From assembly GCF_000732725.1 (NCBI RefSeq), contig NZ_JPNB01000002.1, positions 434,001 through 498,000 on the forward strand: DNA of 64,000 bases, in the 5' to 3' direction. This DNA is from Kineothrix alysoides (GTDB taxonomy: Bacteria > Bacillota > Clostridia > Lachnospirales > Lachnospiraceae). The notes under the pieces are model-generated. The model worked only from the letters and a program-made list of their open reading frames with translations. It made no database searches and was not told the origin of the DNA. A program made the position numbers and the translations under genes. Positions 24,831-34,171 of the stretch are shown piece after piece (position 1 is the first letter of the stretch; the number at the start of each line of letters is the position of its first letter).

Positions 24831-26063
24831 TTATGCAATTCTTCTCACAGACAGGATCGATTTGTAAGTAGCTGATGTTATCTTGATTCCCGACCTCTCC
24901 GTGCTGGCATGCACGATGTTTCCGTTTCCTATGTAAATTCCTACATGTCCCGCATAGCAGATAACATCTCCCGGCTGTGCCTGAGAATAATCCACTCCGC
25001 TTCCCGCGTCTCGTATTTCCCATGAGGTACGGGGCACTGAATATCCCTTATCCTTGAACACACGCCATACGAATCCCGAGCAGTCAGCACCGTCCGTAAG
25101 GCTCGTTCCGCCCGCCACATAAGGATTGCCGATGAATTGGCAGGCATAGGATGCGATTGCCTGACCGGAACCGCTTCCTCCGGAAGGAATACTTACGGAA
25201 GAACCGGATGAAGAGCTTGAAGATGAAGAGCCGGACGACGATGAGCTTGATGAAGAATCGCCGCCATTTGCTGCCGCAGCGGCGGCCGCTGCTTCTTTTC
25301 TCTTCCGTTCCTCTTCCTCAGCCTTCTTTCTGGCCTCTTCCTCCAGCTTCTTGATCTGAGCCGTCTGCTGTTTAATTTTTGTCTTATAAGCTGCAGCCTC
25401 TTGCTTTGCTTTCGCTATCTGCACATTATAATTCTCATACTCCTGCTTCTTCTCCTCCAGCAGTTCCTCCATATATGCCTGTTCTTCTTCCAATTCGTGC
25501 CTGGAGGCTTCCAATTCCGATTTTTCATCCTCCAGCTGATTCCATACCTGCTGCACGTACTCCTTAGCCGCCTGATACTCCTCCAGCATTTTTCTATCAT
25601 ATTCATAAAGCTGCTCTATATAATCCGCCTTATTCACCATATCGCCGAGGCTGTCACTTGTCATAAGGAGCTGTACATAGGAAATATCTCCCTGCTCATA
25701 CATGAACTTGATACGAAGTTTCATAGCCGCATACTGCTCTTCCTCCTGCTGCTTCGCTGCCTCGTATTCCGCCTCCGTCTCGACGATCTGCTCTTCCTTT
25801 TCCACGATTTCATCCTTAATGATATCCACACTGGCAATAATTTCCACCACGTTGGTATCCAGCTCGTCTATCTCTCCGCTGACCTCGTTTTGCTGTCCCT
25901 GAAGGCCGGAGATTTGTCCCTGCACATTATTCAGTTTATTCTGGTCCTCTGCCTGTTGTTTTTTAATGTCATTAATCGTAGAGGCGTATACTGCTCCCGA
26001 GGGAAGGAACGCCATCGTGAATGCCATAGCCACACCGATTAATTTCACAGCTTTTTTCTTCAT
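24831..26063 (-). CDS. Secreted coiled-coil NlpC/P60 peptidoglycan hydrolase (PcsB-like)
   Basis: A 410-residue secreted protein: signal peptide (about 1-27, cut near AVYAS), a long coiled coil (about 30-260) rich in Glu, Lys and Gln, a Ser-only linker (about 270-295), and a C-terminal NlpC/P60 cysteine peptidase. The catalytic Cys is in GADCSGFVW (Cys328), His373 in AGHVGIY, and the third polar residue His385. The layout matches cell-separation hydrolases that cut peptide stems of peptidoglycan. In related PcsB the coiled coil is controlled by FtsEX; no ftsEX is in the window. Confidence 0.92.
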   Translation of the reverse strand: MKKKAVKLIGVAMAFTMAFLPSGAVYASTINDIKKQQAEDQNKLNNVQGQISGLQGQQNEVSGEIDELDTNVVEIIASVDIIKDEIVEKEEQIVETEAEYEAAKQQEEEQYAAMKLRIKFMYEQGDISYVQLLMTSDSLGDMVNKADYIEQLYEYDRKMLEEYQAAKEYVQQVWNQLEDEKSELEASRHELEEEQAYMEELLEEKKQEYENYNVQIAKAKQEAAAYKTKIKQQTAQIKKLEEEARKKAEEEERKRKEAAAAAAAANGGDSSSSSSSSGSSSSSSSSGSSVSIPSGGSGSGQAIASYACQFIGNPYVAGGTSLTDGADCSGFVWRVFKDKGYSVPRTSWEIRDAGSGVDYSQAQPGDVICYAGHVGIYIGNGNIVHASTERSGIKITSATYKSILSVRRIA

Positions 26064-26104
26064 AGATAACCCCTGTAAGTCTTATATGCCTGGACAACTT
26101 TTTC

Positions 26105-27496
26105 CTATAAATCGCAGTTTTTCACCGTTCTGGGGAAAGGAACAACGTCTCTGATATTTCCCATTCCCGTCAAATACATAACACAGCGTTCAAAGCCCAG
26201 CCCGAAGCCCGCATGTCGCACCGAACCGTATTTTCTAAGGTCGAGGTAAAAGTCGTAATCCTCTTTGTTCAGTTCCAGCTCCTCCATACGCTTTTCGAGA
26301 AGCTCCAGCTTATCTTCTCTCTGGCTGCCGCCGATAATCTCACCGATTCCCGGTACAAGGCAGTCCATAGCTGCAACCGTCTTGCCATCCTCGTTCAGTT
26401 TCATATAGAAGGCTTTGATTTCCTTCGGATAATCCGTTACGAATACAGGACGCTTAAATTCCTGCTCAGTTAAAAACCTCTCGTGCTCGGTCTGCAGATC
26501 GCAGCCCCAGAATACCTTATATTCGAATTCGTCATTATGCTGCTCCAGTATCTTAATCGCCTCCGTATAGGTAACACGTCCGAAATCGGAGTTACGCACA
26601 TGGGTAAGACGCTCAATCAGTCCCTTATCCACAAACTGGTTGAAGAAGTTCATTTCCTCCTTTGCATTTTCAAGCACATAACGAATAACATGCTTTAGCA
26701 TCGATTCCGCAAGAATCATATCATCCTTCAAATCAGCAAAGGCTATTTCCGGCTCAATCATCCAGAACTCCGCCGCATGCCTCGTGGTGTTGGAATTCTC
26801 TGCACGGAAGGTGGGGCCAAAGGTATAAACATTTTTAAAAGCAAATGCGTAGGACTCCACATTAAGCTGCCCGCTTACGGTAAGGTTAGTTGCCTTGCCG
26901 AAGAAATCCTTGCTGAAATCTATACTTCCATCCTCATTTTTCGGAATATTATCCAGATCCATGGTGGTTACCTGAAACATTTCTCCTGCTCCTTCGCAGT
27001 CGCTTCCCGTGATGAGGGGCGTATGCACATAGACGAATCCCCTCTCCATGAAAAATGTATGAATCGCGTAAGCAATCAGCGAACGCACCCTGAATACTGC
27101 CTGAAACGTATTGGTACGCGGGCGCAGATGGGAAACGGTTCTCAAATATTCGAAGCTGTGTCTCTTCTTTTGCAGCGGATAATCTGCCGTGGAAAGGCCT
27201 TCCACCTCTATTTCCTCCGCTTGCAGCTCGAAGGGCTGCTTCGCATCGGGAGTCTCCACTATCGTTCCTCTTACAATGATTGCCGAACCCACATTCAACT
27301 TGCTGATTTGTTCGAAATTATCCAGCTTATCGCTGTATACAATCTGTAACGGTTCGAAAAACGTACCATCGTTCACTACAATAAATCCGAAGGTCTTCGA
27401 ATCGCGGATGCTTCTGATCCATCCGCCTATCGTCACTTCTTTTCCTGCGAACTTACCGCGCTCACGGTATAAGTCTCTGATATCTGTCAAATCCAT
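26105..27496 (-). CDS. asnS: Asparaginyl-tRNA synthetase
   Basis: A 463-residue class IIb synthetase charging tRNA-Asn. The N-terminal OB-fold anticodon domain (about 1-115, [24 protein letters not shown]) precedes the catalytic core with motif 2 ([21 protein letters not shown]) and motif 3 ([15 protein letters not shown]). It is complete, with a good ribosome site. No T-box leader is visible in the 100 bases upstream. Confidence 0.97.
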   Translation of the reverse strand: MDLTDIRDLYRERGKFAGKEVTIGGWIRSIRDSKTFGFIVVNDGTFFEPLQIVYSDKLDNFEQISKLNVGSAIIVRGTIVETPDAKQPFELQAEEIEVEGLSTADYPLQKKRHSFEYLRTVSHLRPRTNTFQAVFRVRSLIAYAIHTFFMERGFVYVHTPLITGSDCEGAGEMFQVTTMDLDNIPKNEDGSIDFSKDFFGKATNLTVSGQLNVESYAFAFKNVYTFGPTFRAENSNTTRHAAEFWMIEPEIAFADLKDDMILAESMLKHVIRYVLENAKEEMNFFNQFVDKGLIERLTHVRNSDFGRVTYTEAIKILEQHNDEFEYKVFWGCDLQTEHERFLTEQEFKRPVFVTDYPKEIKAFYMKLNEDGKTVAAMDCLVPGIGEIIGGSQREDKLELLEKRMEELELNKEDYDFYLDLRKYGSVRHAGFGLGFERCVMYLTGMGNIRDVVPFPRTVKNCDL

Positions 27497-27599
27497 CTTC
27501 TTTTCTCCCTCGTCTCGTACCTATTTATTCATTTTGCAGAGCTGCCCTCTCTATGCTGTCTGTGCCGCTCTGCGCTTTTTATATTCCGGCATTCTTCGC

Positions 27600-28670
27600 T
27601 TATTCGGCACTGATTACTGCGTTTTCACGCATCATTCCTAAGACCTTCTCACTCATCTTATATTCTCTGTAGCTTTCCTCGTCTACCGCTTCCTTGAACG
27701 CATCCACTGATTCATAGGAAGACTCTGCGACAGTGTTCTCTATATCTGCCTGAAGCTCCTCATCCGTCACATTCAAGCCTTCCGCATCCGCAATTGCCTG
27801 CAACAGTATATAGCGCTGTGCAGAATTCAAGGCTTCGCTTTTAATTTCCTCGGGATAGGTCGCCGCATCCATTCCGTAGTAAAGCTGCATGTACTGCTCC
27901 AGAGTCATTCCATATGCGGCAGCCGCAGAGGTAAGACTTGAAGTCAGCATCTCATTATAACGGTCTAACATCGCCTGCGGGGGGTCCTTTATGAACTCGC
28001 TCTTTTCTACCGCTGCGCCGGCGAGGGCATTTTCCACTTGAATATCATATGCGCTCAGCTGCTCCTCATACATCATATCGTAAACATACTGCTGATACTC
28101 TTCCACCGTACTGCATTCAATGCCAAGTCCCTTCACGTATTCATCTGTCAGTTCCTGCGGTGTGGCTGACATGATCGTGTTGATCGTCACCGTAAATACT
28201 ACATCCTTGCCCGCCAGTTCCGCAGCCTGATAACCCTCCGGAAATGTCAGATTAAGCTCTACCGTATCTCCGACCTTCGCTCCGATCAGTCCATCCTCAA
28301 ATCCATCGATAAACTGTCCCGAACCAATCGTAAGATTGGAGCCCGACGCGGTTCCGCCATCGAAAGCAACGCCGTCCAAGGTACCCACGTAGTCGATATT
28401 TACCGTATCTCCCTCTATAACGCCCCTATCCGGATTCATGCTAAGAAGATAGTTGATATAGGAATCCCGCGTTTCATCCGTAACCTCAGGATCCGCCTGC
28501 GTAATCTCCAAGCCTTTATATTCACCAAGCTTCACATAATCCTTCGCGTGAATTTCATTCAAATATACCTTTTGGCTGTCATCTGTACTTCCGCATCCTG
28601 TAAATGTAGCTGCTGCTGCCGTCATAACAGCAATACTTGCAATTTTTAACAATATCGCTTTATTTTTCAT
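27600..28670 (-). CDS. FKBP-type peptidyl-prolyl isomerase lipoprotein, trigger-factor-like
   Basis: A 356-residue lipoprotein (lipobox FTGC, Cys26). An FKBP domain lies at about residues 85-165 (GDTVNIDYVGTLDGVAFDGGTA ... LTFPEGYQ), followed by a helical region like the C-terminal chaperone arm of trigger factor (about 170-350). It probably helps fold exported proteins outside the membrane. Such trigger-factor-like lipoproteins are common in Lachnospiraceae. Confidence 0.88.
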   Translation of the reverse strand: MKNKAILLKIASIAVMTAAAATFTGCGSTDDSQKVYLNEIHAKDYVKLGEYKGLEITQADPEVTDETRDSYINYLLSMNPDRGVIEGDTVNIDYVGTLDGVAFDGGTASGSNLTIGSGQFIDGFEDGLIGAKVGDTVELNLTFPEGYQAAELAGKDVVFTVTINTIMSATPQELTDEYVKGLGIECSTVEEYQQYVYDMMYEEQLSAYDIQVENALAGAAVEKSEFIKDPPQAMLDRYNEMLTSSLTSAAAAYGMTLEQYMQLYYGMDAATYPEEIKSEALNSAQRYILLQAIADAEGLNVTDEELQADIENTVAESSYESVDAFKEAVDEESYREYKMSEKVLGMMRENAVISAE

Positions 28671-28810
28671 TCTTAAATCATTCTCCTTTTTCCGCCTTAC
28701 CTTATGTAAAATAAACGTACTTCACATAAAATAGGCAATACCTCAGTTATACCACAAATCTCCCCTTCTTAAAACCCTTTTCCTATTTTTTTCATAACTT
28801 ATTGTTACAG

Positions 28811-28860
28811 TTTAGACTTCGGCTAAATTGCAGCATATATGCACACAAAATACGATACCG
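28811..28860 (-). repeat. Dispersed intergenic repeat, copy 2
   Basis: An inverted, diverged copy of the element at 23252-23300 (shared TTTTGTGTGCATA and TTAGCCGAAG on the minus strand). It lies in the 333-base gap 28671-29003, which otherwise shows only the leader of the foldase gene and short hairpins. Confidence 0.5.
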
Positions 28861-29003
28861 CTGCATTTTAGCTCTTGCCGCCCTGGCCGAATTGCACAGC
28901 GAGGCAATTTAGCCTCCGTGGTATGGAAGGCTGGATAGTAACAACACATTGGCAAAAAACACCTTACGATAATGATGGAACAAACCGTAACACCCTATTC
29001 CAA

Positions 29004-30470
29004 TTATAATAAGGGAGAAAGAGGCCTGCTCACCTGCTCTAAGAATCTTACCCTCAAAGAACGGCTCACATATCCATTCTTCGTAATCTGTTTGCACTTT
29101 TTCATATCCTCATCGAAAATCTCCCTCATCCTTATCGCCTGTTCCTCATTATATATGACCGCATTCACCTCGAAATTAAGCAAAAAACTACGGATATCCA
29201 TATTTGCCGTACCGTAGCACAACACCTTATCATCCACCACCATTCCCTTTGCATGAAGAAATCCATCATTATAAGTGTAACATTTCGCACCTTCCATAAC
29301 CAGATCTCCGATATAGGAATAAGTCGCCCAATAGACAAATGGATGGTCCGGCTTGCAGGGAATCATTATGTTTACCTCGATTCCCGAATGAACAGCTATC
29401 ATCAATGCGGAAAACATTGCCTCGTCAGGTATAAAATAGGGCGTCTGTATATAAATGCTCTTTTTTGCTTTGCCAATCAGGCGCAGGTAGTTATCCCTTA
29501 TATTCTGGTATCTGGAATCGGGGCCGCTGGATACGATCTGTACCTCACAGTTCTGCTTCGATTCCACTGGCCCCTGATAGATATATTTACCTGTCAGGAA
29601 CAGATTTTCCTTCGCTGTAAAGTTCCAGTCCAGAGCAAAACGGATCTGCAAGGCGAACACCGCTGTTCCCGTTATCCTAAGATGGGTATCGCGCCAGTAA
29701 CCGAATCTCTTATCCAGCCCGATGTATTCCTTGCCGATGTTGAATCCGCCTACATATCCTATTTTTCCATCGATTACCACTATTTTTCTATGGTTTCGGT
29801 AATTGATACGAAGATGCAGACGCCTTAAAAAAGCCGGAAAAAACTCCGAGGTCTTTATTCCCTGACTGTTCAGCTTCCTCCAATAGTTCTTCCGAACAGA
29901 ACGGCAGCCCATGCCGTCGTAAAGAACGCGTACTTCCACGCCTTCTTTTACTTTTTCCACCAGCACATCCTTGATCCGGTTGAACAATACATCATTTTTT
30001 ATAATATAATACTCCACATGGATATACTTCTTCGCCTCCCGCATATCCGCTATGAGCGCCTCAAATTTTTCATTTCCATCCGTGAAAATGGTAATATCAT
30101 TATCATTCGTGAGCATGGCTCCGGAAGCTTCCAGATTGTACATGACTAAATCCGAATACTCCGCGATTTCCGGGTCCCTGTACTCCAGCTCCTTGTTTCG
30201 CAGGCTATATTCCTGTCTGCGGATCGCGTCGTTCAAATGGTCTTCTATCTCCTTGATCCGGAACATTTTCTGCTTGTGCATGTCCGTTCCGATGAGCAGG
30301 TAAAACACAAACCCGAGAATTGGAATAAAATACAAAAGCAGCATCCATGTCCATATGGCCTTCGGATCCTTCCTCTGGAAAAATACGATAATAACCGCAA
30401 ATATCAAATTAATAAAAATCAGATGGCTGAAAATAAATGAAAAGCCCGCTTGAGCATTTTCCCAAATCAT
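29004..30470 (-). CDS. cls: Cardiolipin synthase
   Basis: A 488-residue membrane enzyme joining phosphatidylglycerol molecules into cardiolipin. Start at 30470 (AAGGGTGAG before ATG) is preferred over one nine codons upstream. Two N-terminal helices precede two phospholipase-D HKD motifs: NYRNHRKIVVIDGKIGY near residue 225 and FLHAKGMVVDDKVLCYGTAN near residue 400. Length and order match bacterial Cls. Confidence 0.95.
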   Translation of the reverse strand: MIWENAQAGFSFIFSHLIFINLIFAVIIVFFQRKDPKAIWTWMLLLYFIPILGFVFYLLIGTDMHKQKMFRIKEIEDHLNDAIRRQEYSLRNKELEYRDPEIAEYSDLVMYNLEASGAMLTNDNDITIFTDGNEKFEALIADMREAKKYIHVEYYIIKNDVLFNRIKDVLVEKVKEGVEVRVLYDGMGCRSVRKNYWRKLNSQGIKTSEFFPAFLRRLHLRINYRNHRKIVVIDGKIGYVGGFNIGKEYIGLDKRFGYWRDTHLRITGTAVFALQIRFALDWNFTAKENLFLTGKYIYQGPVESKQNCEVQIVSSGPDSRYQNIRDNYLRLIGKAKKSIYIQTPYFIPDEAMFSALMIAVHSGIEVNIMIPCKPDHPFVYWATYSYIGDLVMEGAKCYTYNDGFLHAKGMVVDDKVLCYGTANMDIRSFLLNFEVNAVIYNEEQAIRMREIFDEDMKKCKQITKNGYVSRSLRVRFLEQVSRPLSPLL

Positions 30471-30585
30471 AAACTCACCCTTGTCTCTTTCCGGCATCCA
30501 AAGGCTGACACGCCGCCCTTGTCTACTCGCCCTTCCCGCTTATTATATAACATTCCTCCTGTTTCTTCAACGAAATTGCCAAGTC

Positions 30586-30712
30586 ACTGTTCACACAGCA
30601 GCTTAACACTTGCTGTTAAGCTGCGTAAGAATGTGATGCAAGAGATGATTTCTGCTTCGCGAAGCGAATTTAAATGCAGAAATCATACGTTACTGAGAAC
30701 GGAGTGAACAGT
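30586..30712. repeat. Branched inverted-repeat structure
   Basis: ACTGTTCAC (30586-30594) pairs with GTGAACAGT (30704-30712). It encloses two perfect hairpins: CAGCTTAAC/GTTAAGCTG (30599-30623) and GATTTCTGC/GCAGAAATC (30647-30684). It fills much of the 311-base gap between divergent genes. It could be a small mobile repeat or a structured leader. Confidence 0.55.
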
Positions 30713-30808
30713 AACATTGCTAAGCCTAAACGGTACAATTGCGCTTGATTATTTAAGGAAACAATGCTACAATAAATTTTGCACTAACCTAAAATAGGAG
30801 GAACTTTC

Positions 30809-31285
30809 GTGAATACTTTATCAATTGTATTATTAGTCATATTAGCCGTTTTAGCCATCGCTGTCGCCGTTTTGTATTTCCTCGGGAAAAAGGCACAGAA
30901 GAAACAGGAAGCGCAGCAGGAACAGATTGATGCGATGAAACAAACCGTTTCCATGCTTATCATCGATAAGAAACGGATGAAGATGAAAGATTCAGGACTT
31001 CCTCAAACCGTAATCCAGCAGACACCCAGATTGCTGCGTTTTTCCAAATTTCCAATTGTAAAAGCGAAGATTGGTCCGCAAATCATGACTCTCGTCTGCG
31101 ATGAGAAGATTTACGATATGGTTCCTGTAAAGAAAGAAGTAAAGGCAGTCGTAAGCGGTATATATATTACCGATGTAAAGGGACTTCACGGCAAGCAGGC
31201 AACCGCTCCCAAGAAGAAGCAAAGCGCATTTAGACGCACGGTGGAAAGACTTCAGGAAAAAGCCGGAGCAAAGCCCATAAAATAA
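30809..31285 (+). CDS. Unknown membrane-anchored protein
   Basis: A 158-residue protein starting with GTG behind a strong AGGAGG site. One N-terminal membrane helix (about residues 4-24), a Gln/Lys-rich probable coiled coil (25-50), a basic globular middle, and a Lys/Arg-rich tail (from about 125). It resembles small conserved Lachnospiraceae proteins of unknown role. It is monocistronic and ends at a long nested hairpin. Confidence 0.7.
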   Translation: MNTLSIVLLVILAVLAIAVAVLYFLGKKAQKKQEAQQEQIDAMKQTVSMLIIDKKRMKMKDSGLPQTVIQQTPRLLRFSKFPIVKAKIGPQIMTLVCDEKIYDMVPVKKEVKAVVSGIYITDVKGLHGKQATAPKKKQSAFRRTVERLQEKAGAKPIK

Positions 31286-31384
31286 AGCGAATAATAAGCA
31301 AAAACTTCTGTACTTTACTTAGTACTCAAATAAAGCAAGCTAAAATATAAAAATATTTAATACCGGAATATATAAAGAATATAG

Positions 31385-31476
31385 AAAAGACGGCCTTGTG
31401 AAATGAACCGGCCTCCTATAAGTTAAGTTTTCAGATCTAACTTATGGGGGCACCTCAAAACGCAGCGCCGTCTTTT
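31385..31476. terminator. Large nested bidirectional terminator
   Basis: AAAAGACGGC (31385-31394) pairs with GCCGTCTTTT (31467-31476), enclosing a second stem (GGCCTCC.. with GGGGGC) and an inner TAAGTTA/TAACTTA hairpin. It lies between convergent genes and has T runs on both outer sides. It is larger than a normal terminator and may be a conserved structured RNA. Confidence 0.6.
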
Positions 31477-31482
31477 TCATTC

Positions 31483-31938
31483 TCATTCTCCTTGAAGCGA
31501 AAAGCCTCCGCTTTCCTTGGAACGTATGTCCATTCTTATTTTACAATCCGCGAAATGCTCATAATTGATTTCCAGAGCATAATCCACATCTACCACGATT
31601 CTCTCCTCCTCTTCGCCCAGCCGGATGCTTCTGGCGTCGATTCCGATTAAGATTTCCCCATAAGGGGTCGCGTAGCTCGTCAGATTCTTTTTGTTCTTCT
31701 CGAAGCTCATATGGACGTTTACCAGTCCCTTTTTCGTCAAATCCAGAGAATTACGTTTGAACTTAATAATGTTCTTCGTGCTTTCGTCAAATCCTTCCGT
31801 CGCTTCTTCGTAAATGACATAATGGCTGTCATCCCGTTTATAATACTCTGCAGGAGTAATCGTCTCTATCTTATCTGCGTCCACAGAACCATTGTCGAAT
31901 TGTAGTCCTCTTAAAGACAGCAATACCTCTTTTGTCAT
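31483..31938 (-). CDS. DUF1934 domain protein
   Basis: A 151-residue protein (start at 31938; a longer frame exists but crosses an intergenic repeat). The fold is a lipocalin-like beta barrel: LSLRGLQFD, ITPAEYYKRDDSHYVIYEE, and VDVDYALEINYEHFADCKIRMDIR are typical of DUF1934. Function is unknown. It lies downstream of murI on the same strand. Confidence 0.85.
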   Translation of the reverse strand: MTKEVLLSLRGLQFDNGSVDADKIETITPAEYYKRDDSHYVIYEEATEGFDESTKNIIKFKRNSLDLTKKGLVNVHMSFEKNKKNLTSYATPYGEILIGIDARSIRLGEEEERIVVDVDYALEINYEHFADCKIRMDIRSKESGGFSLQGE

Positions 31939-31991
31939 AATTATACCCCATATTCTCTTTTTCGGTCTCAAAATGAATAGTTGAAAGCTCT

Positions 31992-32051
31992 TTTCTTTCA
32001 ACCTTGTAAACATGCCGCGCTGCGGCACAAACAATCCGTGAAGAAGACTCA
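31992..32051 (+). repeat. Dispersed 59-bp intergenic repeat, copy 1
   Basis: Begins TTTCTTTCAACCTTGTAAAC, contains the dyad TGCCGC/GCGGCA, and ends near AATCCGTGAAGAAG. It differs from the copy at 43074-43132 by one inserted and one changed base. Both lie in gaps upstream of minus-strand genes. Confidence 0.85.
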
Positions 32052-32085
32052 TATCCGCTCATGCGCGCCAATCGTCGAACTCTTT

Positions 32086-32928
32086 CTAATAGTTCTCTAT
32101 GTTAATAGTTTTTGCGGACAATATTCCGTATTCCAATATAGAATTCGCAAAGGTCTTGAATTTATCAGCCATATCGCTCACATAGAAGCGGTAGCGGTTA
32201 TCACCAAGGCCCGGGGCTTTCTCATTTAACAGTTTTTCTCTTTCTAACAGCTCCTTTAGCTCCCTCGCCGTCTCATAGGCAGGATTGACCAGAGTTACCT
32301 TTCCCCCCATGATTTTTCCTACGGTGGAACGAATCAGCGGATAATGGGTGCAGCCAAGAATCAGCGTGTCGATATCGCAGTCGATGAGTTCACTCAAATA
32401 TCTTGTCGCAATTTCGTCCGTTACCGGGTCCTGCCAAAGACCTTCCTCCACAAGGGGAACGAACAGTGGACATGCCTTGCCGATCACCTTGATGTCAGGA
32501 TTTATTTTATTGATATATGTAGAGTAGATGCGGCTTCCTACCGTACCCTCCGTTCCGATAACACCTATCCTGCCGTTTGCCGTAGCCTCTGCAGCCACCT
32601 TTGCTCCCGGCTTTACCACTCCGATAATAGGCATATCGATTTCCTTCTCGATTTCATCCAGAGCATAAGCGCTGGCCGTATTGCAGGCGATTACGATTGC
32701 CTTGACCTGCTGCTCCTGCAGAAAATGTACGATTTGTCTGGAGTATTTCGTAATCGTCTCTTTGGATTTGCTTCCGTAAGGCACTCTTGCCGTATCCCCG
32801 AAATATATTATTTTCTCGTTGGGAATCTGCCGCATGATTTCTCTTGCCACGGTCAGTCCTCCCACGCCCGAATCGAACACTCCTACGGGCAGCTCATTGA
32901 GAGCCCTTGTTTCCTTTATTGCTGCCAT
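32086..32928 (-). CDS. murI: Glutamate racemase
   Basis: A 280-residue racemase supplying D-glutamate for peptidoglycan. The N-terminal motif VGVFDSGVGGLTV, the first catalytic Cys in VIACNTASA, and the second in LILGCTHYPLI are all present. Its start overlaps the end of the gene upstream by 35 bases, so they are coupled. Length is normal. Confidence 0.97.
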   Translation of the reverse strand: MAAIKETRALNELPVGVFDSGVGGLTVAREIMRQIPNEKIIYFGDTARVPYGSKSKETITKYSRQIVHFLQEQQVKAIVIACNTASAYALDEIEKEIDMPIIGVVKPGAKVAAEATANGRIGVIGTEGTVGSRIYSTYINKINPDIKVIGKACPLFVPLVEEGLWQDPVTDEIATRYLSELIDCDIDTLILGCTHYPLIRSTVGKIMGGKVTLVNPAYETARELKELLEREKLLNEKAPGLGDNRYRFYVSDMADKFKTFANSILEYGILSAKTINIENY

Positions 32929-33352
32929 TGCTATTTCCTTTGCTTTCTGTTATACTCGCCGTTTCCTTCAAATGCTTCGGCGTATCGGTGCTTTGCCCGG
33001 AAGCGTCTTTCGATGCTTCTTTGCTGCTACCGAAAACGTAATCAAAAAATGCGCTTTTTACCCGAATTTGCCCCGGCTTAGCGTTGCTCAGCTGAGTATA
33101 CATATCCTGTCCGGACAAATCCTCTATACTTTCTACATTTTCTGTACTTTGTGCATCTCCCGTGCTTTGCGCATTTCCTATACCTTCTGCACTTTCTGCA
33201 TCTTCCAACTTCCCTATATCCTGCATATTGCCATATGTATCCACATAAACAACTCGGCATACGTCCTGTGTAAAACACAGGTCCGGATATATCATACCCC
33301 AAAATCCCATAGCTGCAAATAGAATCACACCGGTTTCCCATATTTTTTTCAT
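32894..33352 (-). CDS. Unknown secreted or membrane-anchored protein
   Basis: A 152-residue protein with an N-terminal signal anchor (about 4-23), two Cys residues (26 and 32), then an acidic low-complexity segment with short repeats (AQSTGDAQSTENVES, about 60-78), and a Ser/Lys/Asn-rich tail. The repeat is visible in the DNA. It overlaps the murI start by 35 bases. No family is recognised; a secreted envelope protein is possible. Confidence 0.55.
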   Translation of the reverse strand: MKKIWETGVILFAAMGFWGMIYPDLCFTQDVCRVVYVDTYGNMQDIGKLEDAESAEGIGNAQSTGDAQSTENVESIEDLSGQDMYTQLSNAKPGQIRVKSAFFDYVFGSSKEASKDASGQSTDTPKHLKETASITESKGNSNGSNKGNKGSQ

Positions 33353-33447
33353 CAGACTTCTCCTTACTCCATTCCGCTTCGTCCGTTTGCGAAATCTTAT
33401 TAAAAGAAGTCTGCCCTCATTTCTCCGGCCTTATTCCATATGTGCCT

Positions 33448-34131
33448 TTATTTCTGTTTGCTCTCCAAACGTATCTGCCTGATAATGGAGGCCTCCTGAT
33501 TGTCAATATGAAGCTTTGCCGCTCTCGCCGCAGCCTCGCAATTCTTATTCAAAATACTTTCGTATATTATTCTATGCTCCTCTATCAGTTTTTCATGCTG
33601 GCTTTTGTCCTTAATATACTCGAAGCGGTAACGATACATCTGCTCCGCCAGATTATTCACAAGCTGTACCAGCCTTCGATTGCCGGTTGCCGCCACGATA
33701 ATGTCATGGAGCGCTACGTCTGCCCTGGCTATCACCGTTACGTCATTTTGCTGAGTGGCCATCTCGAACTGCGCGCAGGCCTCCTTAAGATGCTCCATCT
33801 CCTCGCTTGTAATGCGCACACAAGCCAGCTCCGCGCAAAGCGCATCCAATGCACGGCGCACCTCTAAAACATCTTTTAAGCTCTTCTCTGTAATCTGTGC
33901 CACCTCTGCCCCTCTTCTCGGAATCATCGTGACCAGACCCTCCAGCTCCAGCTTGCGGATCGCCTCCCGTATCGGAGTCCTGCTGACTCCAAGCTTATTG
34001 GCGAGGTGAATCTCCATCAACCGCTCCCCCGGCTTCAGTTCGCCGGTAAGAATCGCCTTTCTGAGCGTGTTGAACACCACGTCTCTAAGCGGCAGGAATT
34101 CATCCATATTTACCTGAAAATTATCACCCAT
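33448..34131 (-). CDS. GntR/FadR-type transcriptional regulator (FCD domain)
   Basis: A 227-residue regulator. The N-terminal winged HTH (about 10-78, GERLMEIHLANKLGVSRTPIREAIRKLELEGLV) is followed by an all-helical FCD ligand domain (about 85-215) with conserved Asp/His positions (ADVALHDIIVAATGN; EEHRIIYESI) likely binding a metal and a carboxylate. The ligand is unknown. It lies 40 bases downstream of ispE on the same strand, so it is probably cotranscribed. Confidence 0.92.
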   Translation of the reverse strand: MGDNFQVNMDEFLPLRDVVFNTLRKAILTGELKPGERLMEIHLANKLGVSRTPIREAIRKLELEGLVTMIPRRGAEVAQITEKSLKDVLEVRRALDALCAELACVRITSEEMEHLKEACAQFEMATQQNDVTVIARADVALHDIIVAATGNRRLVQLVNNLAEQMYRYRFEYIKDKSQHEKLIEEHRIIYESILNKNCEAAARAAKLHIDNQEASIIRQIRLESKQK

Positions 34132-34171
34132 ATAATATTATACCTTTCATTCTCGTGTTCAAAAATACCTA

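Noticed and set aside
27497-27599. A T-box riboswitch upstream of asnS.
   Set aside because: The gap is only about 100 bases and has no T-box sequence or specifier stem.
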